DNA from: Opitutaceae bacterium
Lineage (GTDB): Bacteria > Verrucomicrobiota > Verrucomicrobiia > Opitutales > Opitutaceae
Length of the DNA stretch: 64,000 nt
Reading direction: 5' to 3'
NCBI GenBank assembly: GCA_030693515.1
Contig: JAUYAK010000113.1
Location: 1 to 64,000 of the forward strand
The notes below the pieces were generated by a model. That model saw nothing but the letters and a program-made list of their open reading frames with translations. It had not been told where the DNA came from and did no database searches. Position numbers and translations under genes: made by a program. Positions 18,449-28,441 of the stretch are shown piece after piece (position 1 is the stretch's first letter; the number at the start of each line of letters is the position of its first letter).

Positions 18449-21400
18449 TCAGAAGCGCACCGTGACGCCGAACTGCACACGCCAACGGCTCGCGATGTTG
18501 TCGATAGTCCAGTTGGCGGGCTCGGCGGGGTAGGTCGGCACGAGCTGGCCTTGGGCGTTGTAAGAGGCATTGCCCATCTGGCGGCGATAGAAGACAGCGT
18601 TGTTCTGGGCGGTAAAGAGCTCGACGTAGCCAAACGTCTTTCGGCTGAGCCAGTAGCCGAAGTTAATAAAGTCGAAGAACAGCTCGACTTCGAGCGGCTG
18701 GTAGATCGGCAGCTTCTGGGTGAGGCGCAGATCGAGCTGGTTGATCCAGGGTTGGACGAAGGAATTGCGCGGGGCGTAGCTGCCGGCGAACTGGTTGAGG
18801 CCGCTGCTTTGAAGAAAAGCGAAATAGCCCGCCTGCTGGGCGGCGTTCATCCCGGCGAGCGAGATCTTCGTGTCGTTCGGGCCGGTGGGCACATAGACGA
18901 GGTCGTTGGAGGCGACACCGTCGCCATTCACGTCGTTGGCATAGGTGAAGGAATAAGGGTTCCCGGTGCGGCCCTCGTAGTAGAGCGAGGCGGTGGTGCG
19001 CCAGCCCTTCTTGAACTCGAGGCGTTTGGCGAGGGTGAGCTGGACGCGGTCGCGGATCTCGAAGTCGGAACGCTGCACTTCGACGGTGTTTTGATTGAAG
19101 ACCGCGTTGCGACTCCAGCCGTCGACCGCAACCGTCTGGCCGACGGCCTGAGCTTCCTCCGAACGGCCGCGGGTGTAGGTGAAGCCGTAGGACCAGTTGT
19201 TCTTCATCGGGCGATTGAGGCCGAGGGAGACGTAGGTGCTTCCGCCCTCGCGGATGTTGCGCACCCGGATCACGTTGGTGAAGGCTAGGCTGGTGGCGCC
19301 GGTGGTGCTGGCACCTCCGTTGAAGCGCTGGCGGCCATCGAGGCCGACCGCCGGGCCGCTGGTGGCGGTGACGACGAGGGGCTTGATGTTCAGGTTGTCG
19401 GTGAACAGGGCTTTGTCGGTCAGCGTGTGGATGATCTCGACGGTGGCGATTGAGTCGAGGAAGGGCAGCTTGCGCTCGGCGGCCAGGTTGGCGCGCCAGA
19501 CGGCAGGGAGCTTGAGCTTGTTCTGCAGAAAGTTGATCTCGCGGCGGGCGTTGGGATCGAGGTCGACGGCGGAGGCGCCGATGGGGTTGGCAACGTCGAA
19601 GCTGTTGCGCAGGTAGGTGGCGAGCTGCGGGGCCGCGGCGCCCGTGACGAGCTGGTTGAAGCGGCCGACCCCCGTATTGCCGTAGGCGTTGGAGATGAAG
19701 ACCCACGGAGCGCGGCCCGTGAAATAGCCGAAGCCGCCGCGGAGTTGCATGGCGCGGGCTTCATCTACGGACCAATTGAAGCCGAGGCGGGGCGACACGA
19801 TCTTGGTGCCGTCGACGGTGCCATCGTTCCGAAGGCCGAAGGTATTGAGGAACGCTTGGTTCAGCGGGGGCCGGGAGTCGGACTCGACAAGGTCGAAGCG
19901 CGCGCCGGCAGTGAGACTGAGCCTGTCGCTCACGTCCCACTTGGCCTGGCCGAAGACGCCCGTGATCGAGAAGTTCGAAATGTCGGCGGCGGGCGTGCCC
20001 GTGACGTAGAGGGAGCGCGCATACACCGTGGGTCGGTCAGCGGCGAGGTCGGCCAGGCTCGCGTAGTCGAAAAGGCCATAAGAGGCCTGGCGGAAGAGAT
20101 TGAAGAAATCGCTCTCCTCGCGGTCAAAACCGGCGGTGAACCTGAAGTTCTTCCAGAAATAGTCGGCGTTGCCGCTGTAGCTCTCGGTGTTGACCCGGAT
20201 GATGTTGCCGTGGCGGAACTGCTCAGTGCCGACGACGATGACGCCGGTGCCCGTGACCGGACGGCCATCGGAGCCAATGCCGCTGGCGCCAAAGACGCGG
20301 ACTTCCGGGAAGACAACGGGCGACGCAGTGAGCTGCTCGTAGGAAGTCTTGGCCCATTTGAATTCGGACTTGAGAGCGGCGCTCCACTGGTTGTTCAGCG
20401 TGGCCGCCCAGACCTCCTCGGTCCGATTCTGCGAGTAGTAGTTCGAGGTGAGCGCGGTGCCGCGCGTGGCGGCCGGGCCCGCCGAGCCGAGGATGCCGGT
20501 GAACGTGCCGCCGATGCTATTGGAGCGGCCGAATTGCGGCAGGGTCCCGACGGTCTCGTTGTAGCGGACGGAGAGGCGGTGGTCCTTGGTTATATTCCAG
20601 TCGATTTTGTAGAGTTTCTTCTCCTCCTCGGTGGTCAAGGAGCTGGCTCCGCCAAATGAACCGATGTCGAAGGTCTTGCCCGAGGCGGTGCGGATGGCCG
20701 CGAAGGCGTTGGTGAGCGCGGTGAGCGAGGCGGCGTCGGGCACCATCGTGGGCTCGGAGGCGACCTGTGTGCGCTCGAATTTCTCATAGTTGCCGAAGAA
20801 GAAGATTTTGTTCTTCCAGAGAGGTCCGCCGAGGGTGGCACCCCACGTCTTGCGCTTGTCAAGGGGGCGTTTGCCCGCGAAGGCGCCGAGCACGTCGGCG
20901 TCGGCGTATTTCTGATCGGTGTAGTAGCCGTAGATCGAGCCGCGGAAGTTGTTGGTGCCGGAGCGGGTGACGACGTTCACGGAGGCGCCGGTGAAGCCGC
21001 TCAGGCGCACGTCGTAAGGCGCGACGGAGATGGCCACCTGCTCGGCGGTCTCAAGCGAGAGCGGGTTGAAGAAGGACTGGAGGCCGGAAGCATTGAGGCC
21101 GAACTGGTCGTTGATGCGCGCGCCGTCGAGCGTGATGGAGTTGAAGCGATTGTTCTGGCCGACGGCGGTGAGCATGGCCTCCTGGCGATCGCCAAAGACA
21201 TTGCGGAGCGTCACCGCGGAGTTGGTGCGCGCCATGTCGGCGAACGAGCGCTGGGCCGTCGGCTGCGCGAGCAAGCGTTCGCGCGTCAGGAGCGACGCCG
21301 TGCCGACTGCGGTCGAGTCGAGATCGGTGGTGGTGCCGGCGACCGTGAATTTTTCCATGACGACCACGTCTGCCGGTGGGAGGCTGACGTTAATGCTTAT

Positions 21401-21721
21401 GTCCTGCCCGAGTTCGGTGACAATCTCAGTGGTCTCGGACGCTTTCTTCCCGGGCGCGGAGGCGACGAGCGTGTAGGGTCCGCCGACGACGAGGCCGCGG
21501 AAATAGTAGCGCCCGGTCTCGGTGGCAGTCGCCGTGTAAGTCGTGCCGGTGGGCACGTGCGTGGCGGTGAGGGTGGCGCCAGCGACCGGCCGACCGCTAG
21601 TGTCGCGGACCACGCCGGTGAGACCCGAGGAAACGACACCTTGGGCGGACGCAAACGGCGCCACGATAAACGCCAGGCACGCGAAAATCACGCGGGCCAA
21701 GGGAAGACAGGACTTTTTCAT
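18449..21721 (-). CDS. TonB-dependent receptor with carboxypeptidase-regulatory-like N-terminal domain (Oar-like)
   Basis: Signal peptide MKKSCLPLARVIFACLAFIVAPFASA; GVVRDTSGRPVAGATLTATHVPTGTTYTATATETGRYYFRGL; barrel region ending QFGVTVRF. Confidence 0.92.
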   Translation of the reverse strand: MKKSCLPLARVIFACLAFIVAPFASAQGVVSSGLTGVVRDTSGRPVAGATLTATHVPTGTTYTATATETGRYYFRGLVVGGPYTLVASAPGKKASETTEIVTELGQDISINVSLPPADVVVMEKFTVAGTTTDLDSTAVGTASLLTRERLLAQPTAQRSFADMARTNSAVTLRNVFGDRQEAMLTAVGQNNRFNSITLDGARINDQFGLNASGLQSFFNPLSLETAEQVAISVAPYDVRLSGFTGASVNVVTRSGTNNFRGSIYGYYTDQKYADADVLGAFAGKRPLDKRKTWGATLGGPLWKNKIFFFGNYEKFERTQVASEPTMVPDAASLTALTNAFAAIRTASGKTFDIGSFGGASSLTTEEEKKLYKIDWNITKDHRLSVRYNETVGTLPQFGRSNSIGGTFTGILGSAGPAATRGTALTSNYYSQNRTEEVWAATLNNQWSAALKSEFKWAKTSYEQLTASPVVFPEVRVFGASGIGSDGRPVTGTGVIVVGTEQFRHGNIIRVNTESYSGNADYFWKNFRFTAGFDREESDFFNLFRQASYGLFDYASLADLAADRPTVYARSLYVTGTPAADISNFSITGVFGQAKWDVSDRLSLTAGARFDLVESDSRPPLNQAFLNTFGLRNDGTVDGTKIVSPRLGFNWSVDEARAMQLRGGFGYFTGRAPWVFISNAYGNTGVGRFNQLVTGAAAPQLATYLRNSFDVANPIGASAVDLDPNARREINFLQNKLKLPAVWRANLAAERKLPFLDSIATVEIIHTLTDKALFTDNLNIKPLVVTATSGPAVGLDGRQRFNGGASTTGATSLAFTNVIRVRNIREGGSTYVSLGLNRPMKNNWSYGFTYTRGRSEEAQAVGQTVAVDGWSRNAVFNQNTVEVQRSDFEIRDRVQLTLAKRLEFKKGWRTTASLYYEGRTGNPYSFTYANDVNGDGVASNDLVYVPTGPNDTKISLAGMNAAQQAGYFAFLQSSGLNQFAGSYAPRNSFVQPWINQLDLRLTQKLPIYQPLEVELFFDFINFGYWLSRKTFGYVELFTAQNNAVFYRRQMGNASYNAQGQLVPTYPAEPANWTIDNIASRWRVQFGVTVRF

Positions 21722-21833
21722 GGTGTGGGAACGGATGGATTCTGCGGTTGGAAAACAGGTGCTGGTGCGGGATTCATACCAATCACGCGGCAGAAGCCAA
21801 TGAAAAGCTCTGCCCGGCGGCGTGACGATGCGG

Positions 21834-22613
21834 TTACTTTCGGCGATAGTCGCCGCGGCTGAAATACTTCTCCAGCCAGACGTAGGCGCAGATGAAAAAA
21901 TAGCGGCTGCCCATTTCCTTGATCTTGAGCTTGGCGACGCCGTATTTCCGATTGCGCCACGAGATGGGCGTGACCGCAAAATTGTAGCCGCGCACGATGG
22001 CCTTGAGCGGGAGCTCGACCGTGAGATTGAAGTGCGACGCGAGGAGCGGGCGGCACCCGTCGATCACGGTGCGGCGGTAAGCCTTGAAGGCGTTGGTCGT
22101 GTCGTTGAGCGGAATGCCGAAGCCGATCCGCACTAGGAAATTGGCGATGCGGTTCACGAAGAGCTTCACGCGCGGATAGTCGATGACCTCGCTGCCTTTC
22201 ATGAAGCGGCTGCCGAAGGCGCAGTCGTGGCCTGCGTTGAGCAAGCGCCAGTAGGTGATGGCATCGTTCGCCGAGTCGGAGGCGTCGGCCATCATGATGA
22301 CGACGGCGTCGCCGCGGCTGTGGTCGAGACCCCAGATGATGGCCCGGCCGAAGCCGTGGATGCCGCTGGCGTTTTGCGTCGGCGCGAGCGTGGGGATTTT
22401 TTGTTTCAGCTCCTGCAGGACGGCCCAGGTGCGATCGGTGCTGCCATCGTCCACGACCACGAGTTCGTGCGGGATGCCGGCGGCGGCAAAGGCGTCGTGG
22501 ATTTCCTGCAGGGTTCCGGGCAGCGACTCCTCCTCGTCGCGGGCCGGGATGACGACAGAATAGAGCGACAGCGGGGCCGCGGTGGCAGGCGATAGGGGGG
22601 CGGAGTTTTTCAA
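21834..22613 (-). CDS. Glycosyltransferase family 2
   Basis: SVVIPARDEEESLPGTLQEI..VVVDDGSTDRTWAVLQ..MMADASDSANDAI. Confidence 0.9.
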   Translation of the reverse strand: MKNSAPLSPATAAPLSLYSVVIPARDEEESLPGTLQEIHDAFAAAGIPHELVVVDDGSTDRTWAVLQELKQKIPTLAPTQNASGIHGFGRAIIWGLDHSRGDAVVIMMADASDSANDAITYWRLLNAGHDCAFGSRFMKGSEVIDYPRVKLFVNRIANFLVRIGFGIPLNDTTNAFKAYRRTVIDGCRPLLASHFNLTVELPLKAIVRGYNFAVTPISWRNRKYGVAKLKIKEMGSRYFFICAYVWLEKYFSRGDYRRK

Positions 22614-23704
22614 AGCGGGGCCGAGAGTTCGAGCCAGTCTGGGTGGGCCCGCGCATGCGCGGCGATTTCAGCGAGGATATCCTCCGTGCGTGTGGCCGGG
22701 CGCCACTGCCAAACCCGCGCGGCCTTGGCGGAGTCGAGGACCATCCACGGTATGTCGAAGGCGCGGGGCGTGGTGTCCGTGCCGACCGCGTGCGCACCGA
22801 TGTGCCCCCCGCACCAGTCGCTGAGCTGACGCAGCGACATGGCCGAATCTGCGCCGCCCGAGAAATTGGCCACCCGATCCTCGGCCGGCACCGCAGGCGC
22901 GGAGAACTGTTTCTCCATCGCGGGCAGCAGATCGCGCGGGTGCAGGCAGTCGCGCACTTGGTGGCCATGGCCGCCGAAGCCGATGTAGTTCAGCGGGCGC
23001 TGCCGCAGCCACGCGTTGATCCAGTAGGCGAAGATGCCTTGATCGGCGCGGCCGAATTGGCCGGCGCCGGCGAGCACACCGCAGCGATTGATAAAGACGG
23101 GCAGGCCGAACGCGGCGCCGTATTCGAGCGCGAGCGCTTCGCTCGCGAGCTTCGTTGCGCCGTAGAGCGAGATGGGGGCGGTGGTGGGGAAAATTTCTGT
23201 GAGGCCGGCCGCCGTGACCGAGGACGGAGGGACGGAAGGAAGGAGCGCCGGAGGAAGGGGCAACGTCGGGCGGAACGCGTGCGCCTGCACCTCCATCGGC
23301 AGGGCCGCGAGCGGCGCGATACTGTAAACGCGGCTCGTGCTCAGCAGCGTGAAGCCGGCGCGGTGCTGCTTGCAGAATTCGAGCAGGTTCACCGTGCCGC
23401 CGAGGTTGTGCTCCACGAGCTGCCGCGAACTGGTCTTGCCGTCCACGCCCGCGAGCACGCTCGGGTTGGCCGCCGCATCGATCACCCAGTCCACCTTGGG
23501 CAGGGTCTCCAGATCGCTGGCGGCGCGCAGGTCGCCGTGGAAAAGTTTCACCCCGATGCGCTTCAGTTCGGCGCGGTTGGTTTCGCTGCCGGGGCGGATG
23601 AAATTGTCAAAGCCCCCGATCTCATGCCGCGCGCCGGACTCTGCGAAAGCGCGCGCGAGCGTGCTGCCCACGAAGCCGCAGACGCCGGAAATCAGGATGC
23701 GCAT
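22610..23704 (-). CDS. NAD-dependent epimerase (CDP-paratose 2-epimerase-like)
   Basis: MRILISGVCGFVGSTLARAF..GFDNFIRPGSETNRAEL..LLSTSRVYS..APISLYGATKLASEALALEYG. Confidence 0.85.
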   Translation of the reverse strand: MRILISGVCGFVGSTLARAFAESGARHEIGGFDNFIRPGSETNRAELKRIGVKLFHGDLRAASDLETLPKVDWVIDAAANPSVLAGVDGKTSSRQLVEHNLGGTVNLLEFCKQHRAGFTLLSTSRVYSIAPLAALPMEVQAHAFRPTLPLPPALLPSVPPSSVTAAGLTEIFPTTAPISLYGATKLASEALALEYGAAFGLPVFINRCGVLAGAGQFGRADQGIFAYWINAWLRQRPLNYIGFGGHGHQVRDCLHPRDLLPAMEKQFSAPAVPAEDRVANFSGGADSAMSLRQLSDWCGGHIGAHAVGTDTTPRAFDIPWMVLDSAKAARVWQWRPATRTEDILAEIAAHARAHPDWLELSAPL

Positions 23705-23710
23705 GGGGCA

Positions 23711-23811
23711 GTGAAAGGGAAAGTGCGGGCGGGGGTGAAGGGGAAAGTTCGATCCGGTCCATCCGATCTTAGCCCTTCCCTTCCACCCCTGCTTTCACTT
23801 TCACTCCCGCC
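23711..23811. repeat. Inverted pair of degenerate short-period repeat arms (unit ~GTGAAAGGGAAAG)
   Basis: gtgaaagggaaagtgcgggcgggggtgaaggggaaagt (23711-23748); cccttcccttccacccctgctttcactttcactcccgcc (23773-23811); fills the gap between two divergent start codons. Confidence 0.75.
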
Positions 23812-23812
23812 G

Positions 23813-24487
23813 ATGAGCCATCTGCGCGGCGACTATAAATCGGTTTGGAATTCCCTCTCGGGCTCCAAGCAGGACGCCTACCTCGTCGTCTCGGGCTACA
23901 CCGACGAGGACAAATTCCACGCCGACGCCGAGGACACCGTCGATATCCTCCGCGACACGGTGGGCGTGCAGGAAGGCGACATTTTCCTCGAGATCGGCTG
24001 CGGCGTGGGCCGCGTGGGCCGCGTGCTCTCGCCCTTTGTGCGGCAATGGATCGGGTGCGATGTCTCGGCCAACATGCTCCGGCTCGCCGGCCGCCGCCTG
24101 CTCGGCCTGCCCAATGTCCGCCTGCAGGAAATCTCCGGCTACGATCTCCGGCCGATCGCCGATGCTTCGGTCGATGTGGTTTACACGACCGTGGTGTTCA
24201 TGCACCTCGAGGAATGGGACCGCTACAATTACGTCTGCGAGGCCATGCGCGTGCTCAAGCCCGGCGGCCGTTTCTATTGCGACAACGTCGATCTCGCCTC
24301 GCCCGCCGGCTGGGCGGTGTTCAAGGAGAGCCTGAGTTTCAAGCCCGGCGAGCGCCCCTCGCAGATCTCAAAATGCTCCACCCACCCCGAGATCGAGACG
24401 TTTCTGAAACACGCGGGCTTTGCGGACGTGCAGGTCGCGGGCCGGCTGAACTTCTGGGTTTACGGCTGGGGCCGCAAACCGCAGTAG
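23813..24487 (+). CDS. Class I SAM-dependent methyltransferase
   Basis: FLEIGCGVGRVGRVLSPFV..GCDVSANMLRLA; ATG at 23813. Confidence 0.88.
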   Translation: MSHLRGDYKSVWNSLSGSKQDAYLVVSGYTDEDKFHADAEDTVDILRDTVGVQEGDIFLEIGCGVGRVGRVLSPFVRQWIGCDVSANMLRLAGRRLLGLPNVRLQEISGYDLRPIADASVDVVYTTVVFMHLEEWDRYNYVCEAMRVLKPGGRFYCDNVDLASPAGWAVFKESLSFKPGERPSQISKCSTHPEIETFLKHAGFADVQVAGRLNFWVYGWGRKPQ

Positions 24488-24494
24488 CGGGCCC

Positions 24495-25136
24495 TCAAGG
24501 CTGGCGCGGCGTGGAATCGGCCGGCGTCGTCGCGGCCCCGCCCTCGGCGGTCTTGCGCTGCGCCTCTTCGTAGGCGCGGCGTTGCGCCATGCCGATTTCG
24601 AGGAGGTCGCTCACCAGCATGCGCGCTTCGGTTTCCTGCTTTTGCACGTCGGTCTGAGGGATCGCGGGCGTCGTGGGGCCCGCTGAATGCTCGATGGTCG
24701 CAACGGAAACGGGTGCGACTGCGGGCTGCGTCGCGGGGACATTGAAACCGGTCGGGATGGGGGCGACGGGCCTCGGGCCAGCGGAAGCGCTGGCGGCCTT
24801 GCGGAGCGAGAGCACTTTTTCCGCGCCGTTGAATTTCACGACGGCCTGTTCGCGGTCTTTGTCGTAGTTGACCAGCGAGATGCCGTCTTTGGTTTCGCCC
24901 TTCGCGATCCAGGAGGTCTTGTTGGTGGTCTTGTTCTTGAAGACCAGATCTGTCCTTTTCCCGATCGTGCTGACGGCGGCAAACTCGATGGTCTCGCTGG
25001 CTGCCGCCGCTGCGGTGGCCGGGGTGCCGACAGGACTGAAGGGCGACACTTTCGGGAGCGAATTGCTCCCGTCCGCGGCCACGCTGGCCGCTGCGAGGGC
25101 GAGCGGGAGCAGGAGGGTGCGGGCGGCGGGCTTCAT
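24495..25136 (-). CDS. Hypothetical secreted protein
   Basis: Signal peptide MKPAARTLLLPLALAAASVAADG; small beta-type core then Pro/Ala-rich tail. Confidence 0.6.
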   Translation of the reverse strand: MKPAARTLLLPLALAAASVAADGSNSLPKVSPFSPVGTPATAAAAASETIEFAAVSTIGKRTDLVFKNKTTNKTSWIAKGETKDGISLVNYDKDREQAVVKFNGAEKVLSLRKAASASAGPRPVAPIPTGFNVPATQPAVAPVSVATIEHSAGPTTPAIPQTDVQKQETEARMLVSDLLEIGMAQRRAYEEAQRKTAEGGAATTPADSTPRQP

Positions 25137-25175
25137 GGTCGTGAAGATAGACGATGGGAGGACATCCAAGCTACG

Positions 25176-25994
25176 TCAAATTTGGCTGATACTTGAGCCC
25201 GCCGGGGCCTTGCGCGCGGCCACGAGCAGGGCGCTGCCGTGGATGTTGGGGTGTTCCTCCGTGCGGAAATCGGTGAAGCCGAACTGCCGCAACGCGCCGA
25301 GGATTTCGCCCTTTTCCATCCAGTAGCTGAACACTTCGCCGCCCCCGCAGAAGCCTTTCCAGTCGAGGGATGGACCGTAGTTGAAGCGATGCACCGTGTG
25401 GGGGAAGCCGGCCGTCTCCATCGGGACCGCGTCGGTAAACTTCGCGCCGGGCACGGGGTTCTTCGCGACAAACTCGGGGTCGTAGAAGACCGTCCAGAGA
25501 AAAATCGCGTCGCAGCGCCGCGCGAGCAGCTCGAGCAGTTCCACCGGGTTCGTCAGGTGATAAAGGATGCCGCACGCAATCCCGACCTCGAAGTGGCGAT
25601 CGGTCTGCTTCAGGAACTCAAGGCAGTCGCCGAGCAGGAAACGCGCGCGCGGGATGCCGAAGGTCTCCTTGGCGACCAGGCACTTCAGGTAGGCGCGGGC
25701 GTTGGCCTCCACCGCGGTGATGGATTTGGCGCCGAGGCGGTCGAGCAGGTAGGCGTGGCCGCCTTCGAGCGGGCCGAGCTCGAGCACCTCGCGGCCCGTG
25801 ACGCCGCCTTCCAGCCCCATCTCGATCAGACGGTGATGCGCCCACGTGATCCGTGGATCGTCGAAGAGCGGGGTGGCCCCGGCCTTGAGTTCCGCCCGCG
25901 CCGCCGGGGGCTGCGATGACCACTCGCCGGCGAAGAGATCGAGGGCGTTTTGGTCGGACGGCGCCGTGCCGAAGAAGTGCTTGAAGTCGGACAT
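25176..25994 (-). CDS. Class I SAM-dependent methyltransferase
   Basis: VLELGPLEGGHAYLLDRLGAKSITAVEANARAYLKCLV; FEVGIACGILYHLTNPVELLELL. Confidence 0.87.
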   Translation of the reverse strand: MSDFKHFFGTAPSDQNALDLFAGEWSSQPPAARAELKAGATPLFDDPRITWAHHRLIEMGLEGGVTGREVLELGPLEGGHAYLLDRLGAKSITAVEANARAYLKCLVAKETFGIPRARFLLGDCLEFLKQTDRHFEVGIACGILYHLTNPVELLELLARRCDAIFLWTVFYDPEFVAKNPVPGAKFTDAVPMETAGFPHTVHRFNYGPSLDWKGFCGGGEVFSYWMEKGEILGALRQFGFTDFRTEEHPNIHGSALLVAARKAPAGSSISQI

Positions 25995-26027
25995 GCCGCC
26001 CGTGAGTGCCCGGAACCGCCGCCAATT

Positions 26028-27824
26028 TCAATTCGGCATCTCGTAAATCTCGATGAGCGCCACGCCCAGCGTGCCGGTTTCGCTGTTAAATCCGGCCGCC
26101 TCGGCTGTGTAGTTGCCGGGCTGGAGCGTAAGCAGCATCACGGAGTCGAGTCCGCCGAACTCCGTCGTGTCGCGCAGCTCCTGAAGGGGGAAGGCGCCGA
26201 CGCGCCGGGCGGATTCTCTCAGCCCGGGCATGGCGCCAAAGGGCGTGTCCCAGTCGTCGTTGTAGCGGATGATAGTGCCAGCCGCGTTGCGCAGAGTAAG
26301 CTCGGGATCCTGCAGGGCGCCCGGCAAGCCGAAGCCCCGTAGCGTGGGGCCGATGGCGCGGATGAGAAAGGTGCGCGGGCCCGGCCCACGCACCACGAGC
26401 CCGGCGATCAGGCTCTGATCCGCTGTGCCGACCGACCCGCGCGTCGACAGGTTGCCCAGCCGGCTTGCACCGGGGGCACTTGGGTCGAGATCGGCGTCGT
26501 AAACCTCGACGAGGGCCACGCCGGTTGTGTTGTTGGCGCCGGTGACGAGAGCCGTGTAGCTGCCGGGTGCGAGCGAGGTGAGCAGCGCGGCATCGCTGCT
26601 GCCGGCGGGGAGGGCAAACGCACCCACGCGCCCCGCACCGGCGGCCACCGCGGCCGCCGCGGGTTGATTGCTCCAATCGCCATTGTGATCGATCGGCCGA
26701 CTTGTGCCGTCGAACAGAGTCAGCTCCGGATCCGGCAGCGTGCCGGAGACGCCAAACGCGCTGAGCGTGCCGCCGCCGACCGCGCGGATGAGCACCCATT
26801 TCGGCGTCGTGCCACTCACGACGAAGCCGCAGATCATCGCGTTGGCGCCGGTGCCGACGCGACCGCGGGTCGAGAGGTTGGCCAGGCGCGTTTCAGGTGT
26901 CACGGTGGCCGGTCGCACTGTGAGTTCCGCCGGATCGCTCAATACGGCACCGGTCGCGGTGTAGGCGAGCACTTGGTAGCTGCCGGCATCCGCGCGCTGC
27001 GCACTGCCCAGCGCAAACACGGGGCCATCCTCCCGTTCGAGCGGCTCGGGCTGGCCCCCCGGACGCGTGATCATCCATACGTAGCGCAACGGCCCGCCGG
27101 TGATCGCCCGAGCGGCCACGCTGAAGCTGGTTTGTTCGGCGACGCTTCGCACGAGACTGACAGGCTGCGTGGTGATCGTGACGGCTCCGTTCGGGAAATA
27201 CAGTGAACGGATACCGGCGATGTCGTCGGCCTGCAGAGTTTCGACGTTGCCGGGCGTGCTGTTCATGATCGCGACGACGTTCTGCGGGGGGAGCGCCTCG
27301 TCGGGATGATTGAGGCCGAGCGCGTGGCCAAACTCGTGCAGCAGCACGCGCCGCAGATCCAGGACGGAATCGGCGAGTGTGGGGGCGCCGCGCAGCGGGC
27401 CCCGGTAGGAGTCCCATTTGAGCGAGGAGTTTACGATCACGTCGGTCTCGTTGAGGGTCGCGCCTTGGCTGTTGTAGAGCGTGATGGCGAGGGTGCGGTT
27501 CGTCAGGGCGAGGCCGTAGGCGTCGGTGCTGAAAAAAACGTTGTTCACGCGATCGTCCTTGGATGAGGCCGTAGAGGTCGGGGCTATGACGGTGGCGAAG
27601 CGCACGCGGCCGAGCTGGAGGTTCCAATCGGCCGCGGCCGCAGCAGCGACCAGGTTCCACGAACTCGCCCCGTCGCTGAGGGGCTGGGGTGGTTCGCCAA
27701 GCTGCAGCTGCAGCGTGACTGTGCCACCGAGTCGGAAGCCTCCGATGCGTTCGAAGGCGACGGCCACCGCCGAAGAGGCCGCGACGAGGACGAAGGCGGC
27801 TATTACTCTAGCGCAGGATCGCAT
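26028..27824 (-). CDS. Secreted matrixin-type metalloprotease with Ig-like domain and two LSTRGxVGT repeats
   Basis: LLHEFGHALGLNHPDEALPPQNVVAIMNS = HExxHxxGxxH plus Met-turn; RLANLSTRGRVGTG.. and RLGNLSTRGSVGTA.. repeats. Confidence 0.85.
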   Translation of the reverse strand: MRSCARVIAAFVLVAASSAVAVAFERIGGFRLGGTVTLQLQLGEPPQPLSDGASSWNLVAAAAAADWNLQLGRVRFATVIAPTSTASSKDDRVNNVFFSTDAYGLALTNRTLAITLYNSQGATLNETDVIVNSSLKWDSYRGPLRGAPTLADSVLDLRRVLLHEFGHALGLNHPDEALPPQNVVAIMNSTPGNVETLQADDIAGIRSLYFPNGAVTITTQPVSLVRSVAEQTSFSVAARAITGGPLRYVWMITRPGGQPEPLEREDGPVFALGSAQRADAGSYQVLAYTATGAVLSDPAELTVRPATVTPETRLANLSTRGRVGTGANAMICGFVVSGTTPKWVLIRAVGGGTLSAFGVSGTLPDPELTLFDGTSRPIDHNGDWSNQPAAAAVAAGAGRVGAFALPAGSSDAALLTSLAPGSYTALVTGANNTTGVALVEVYDADLDPSAPGASRLGNLSTRGSVGTADQSLIAGLVVRGPGPRTFLIRAIGPTLRGFGLPGALQDPELTLRNAAGTIIRYNDDWDTPFGAMPGLRESARRVGAFPLQELRDTTEFGGLDSVMLLTLQPGNYTAEAAGFNSETGTLGVALIEIYEMPN

Positions 27825-28407
27825 GGGCGGGGATTTGCTGCGCGCGGACTTGGGCGAGAAAGGCCGCAGGCGTGAGCGCCGCCGCGACCGGCCGGCTCAA
27901 GGCGGGCAGCCGCGCAGGGTCGAGCATGGGCAGGCCCACTTCGGTAGTCGCGGTGAGCGGGGTCCGGTTGTTGCGGGCAACGTGGTCACGTCCGGTCGCC
28001 GTGTCGGTGAGCACACGGTAGCGGCCATGGTAAAATCCAACGAGGGGACAAAACAGCCGGCCGTTGCCCTGCACGAAAAGGATCTCTCGATCGCCGATTT
28101 TGAACTCAGGCATGCCGGCTACCAGCGCACCCTTCTGTCCCAATCTGCCGCCGGCGAGGGTGAGCGTGAGTTCCTGGGGAGCCGATCCTTTTACGCATTC
28201 TTCAACCGCAATGGTCACAAACGTTCGGATCACAGAGCCCCCTGGCGTGGAGACGGCACGAACTTCGACGGCCGTCACGGTGCCACGGACGATGCAGTCG
28301 GCCTCGGCAACAAGCTCCGGAAAAGTCGGCGCAACTACGGTTGTCGCACTTACCACCGTCGCGGTCGCGACAAATAGGAAAACTCGCCGAAGGTGAATCA
28401 GGCTCAT
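27808..28407 (-). CDS. Hypothetical secreted protein, overlaps and precedes the metalloprotease gene
   Basis: MSLIHLRRVFLFVATATVVSATTVVAPTFPELVAEADCIVRGTV..; stop overlaps start of downstream CDS. Confidence 0.7.
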   Translation of the reverse strand: MSLIHLRRVFLFVATATVVSATTVVAPTFPELVAEADCIVRGTVTAVEVRAVSTPGGSVIRTFVTIAVEECVKGSAPQELTLTLAGGRLGQKGALVAGMPEFKIGDREILFVQGNGRLFCPLVGFYHGRYRVLTDTATGRDHVARNNRTPLTATTEVGLPMLDPARLPALSRPVAAALTPAAFLAQVRAQQIPAHAILR

Positions 28408-28441
28408 GCGGAGGATCTTGGACCTCATCCGAGGCCTAATG

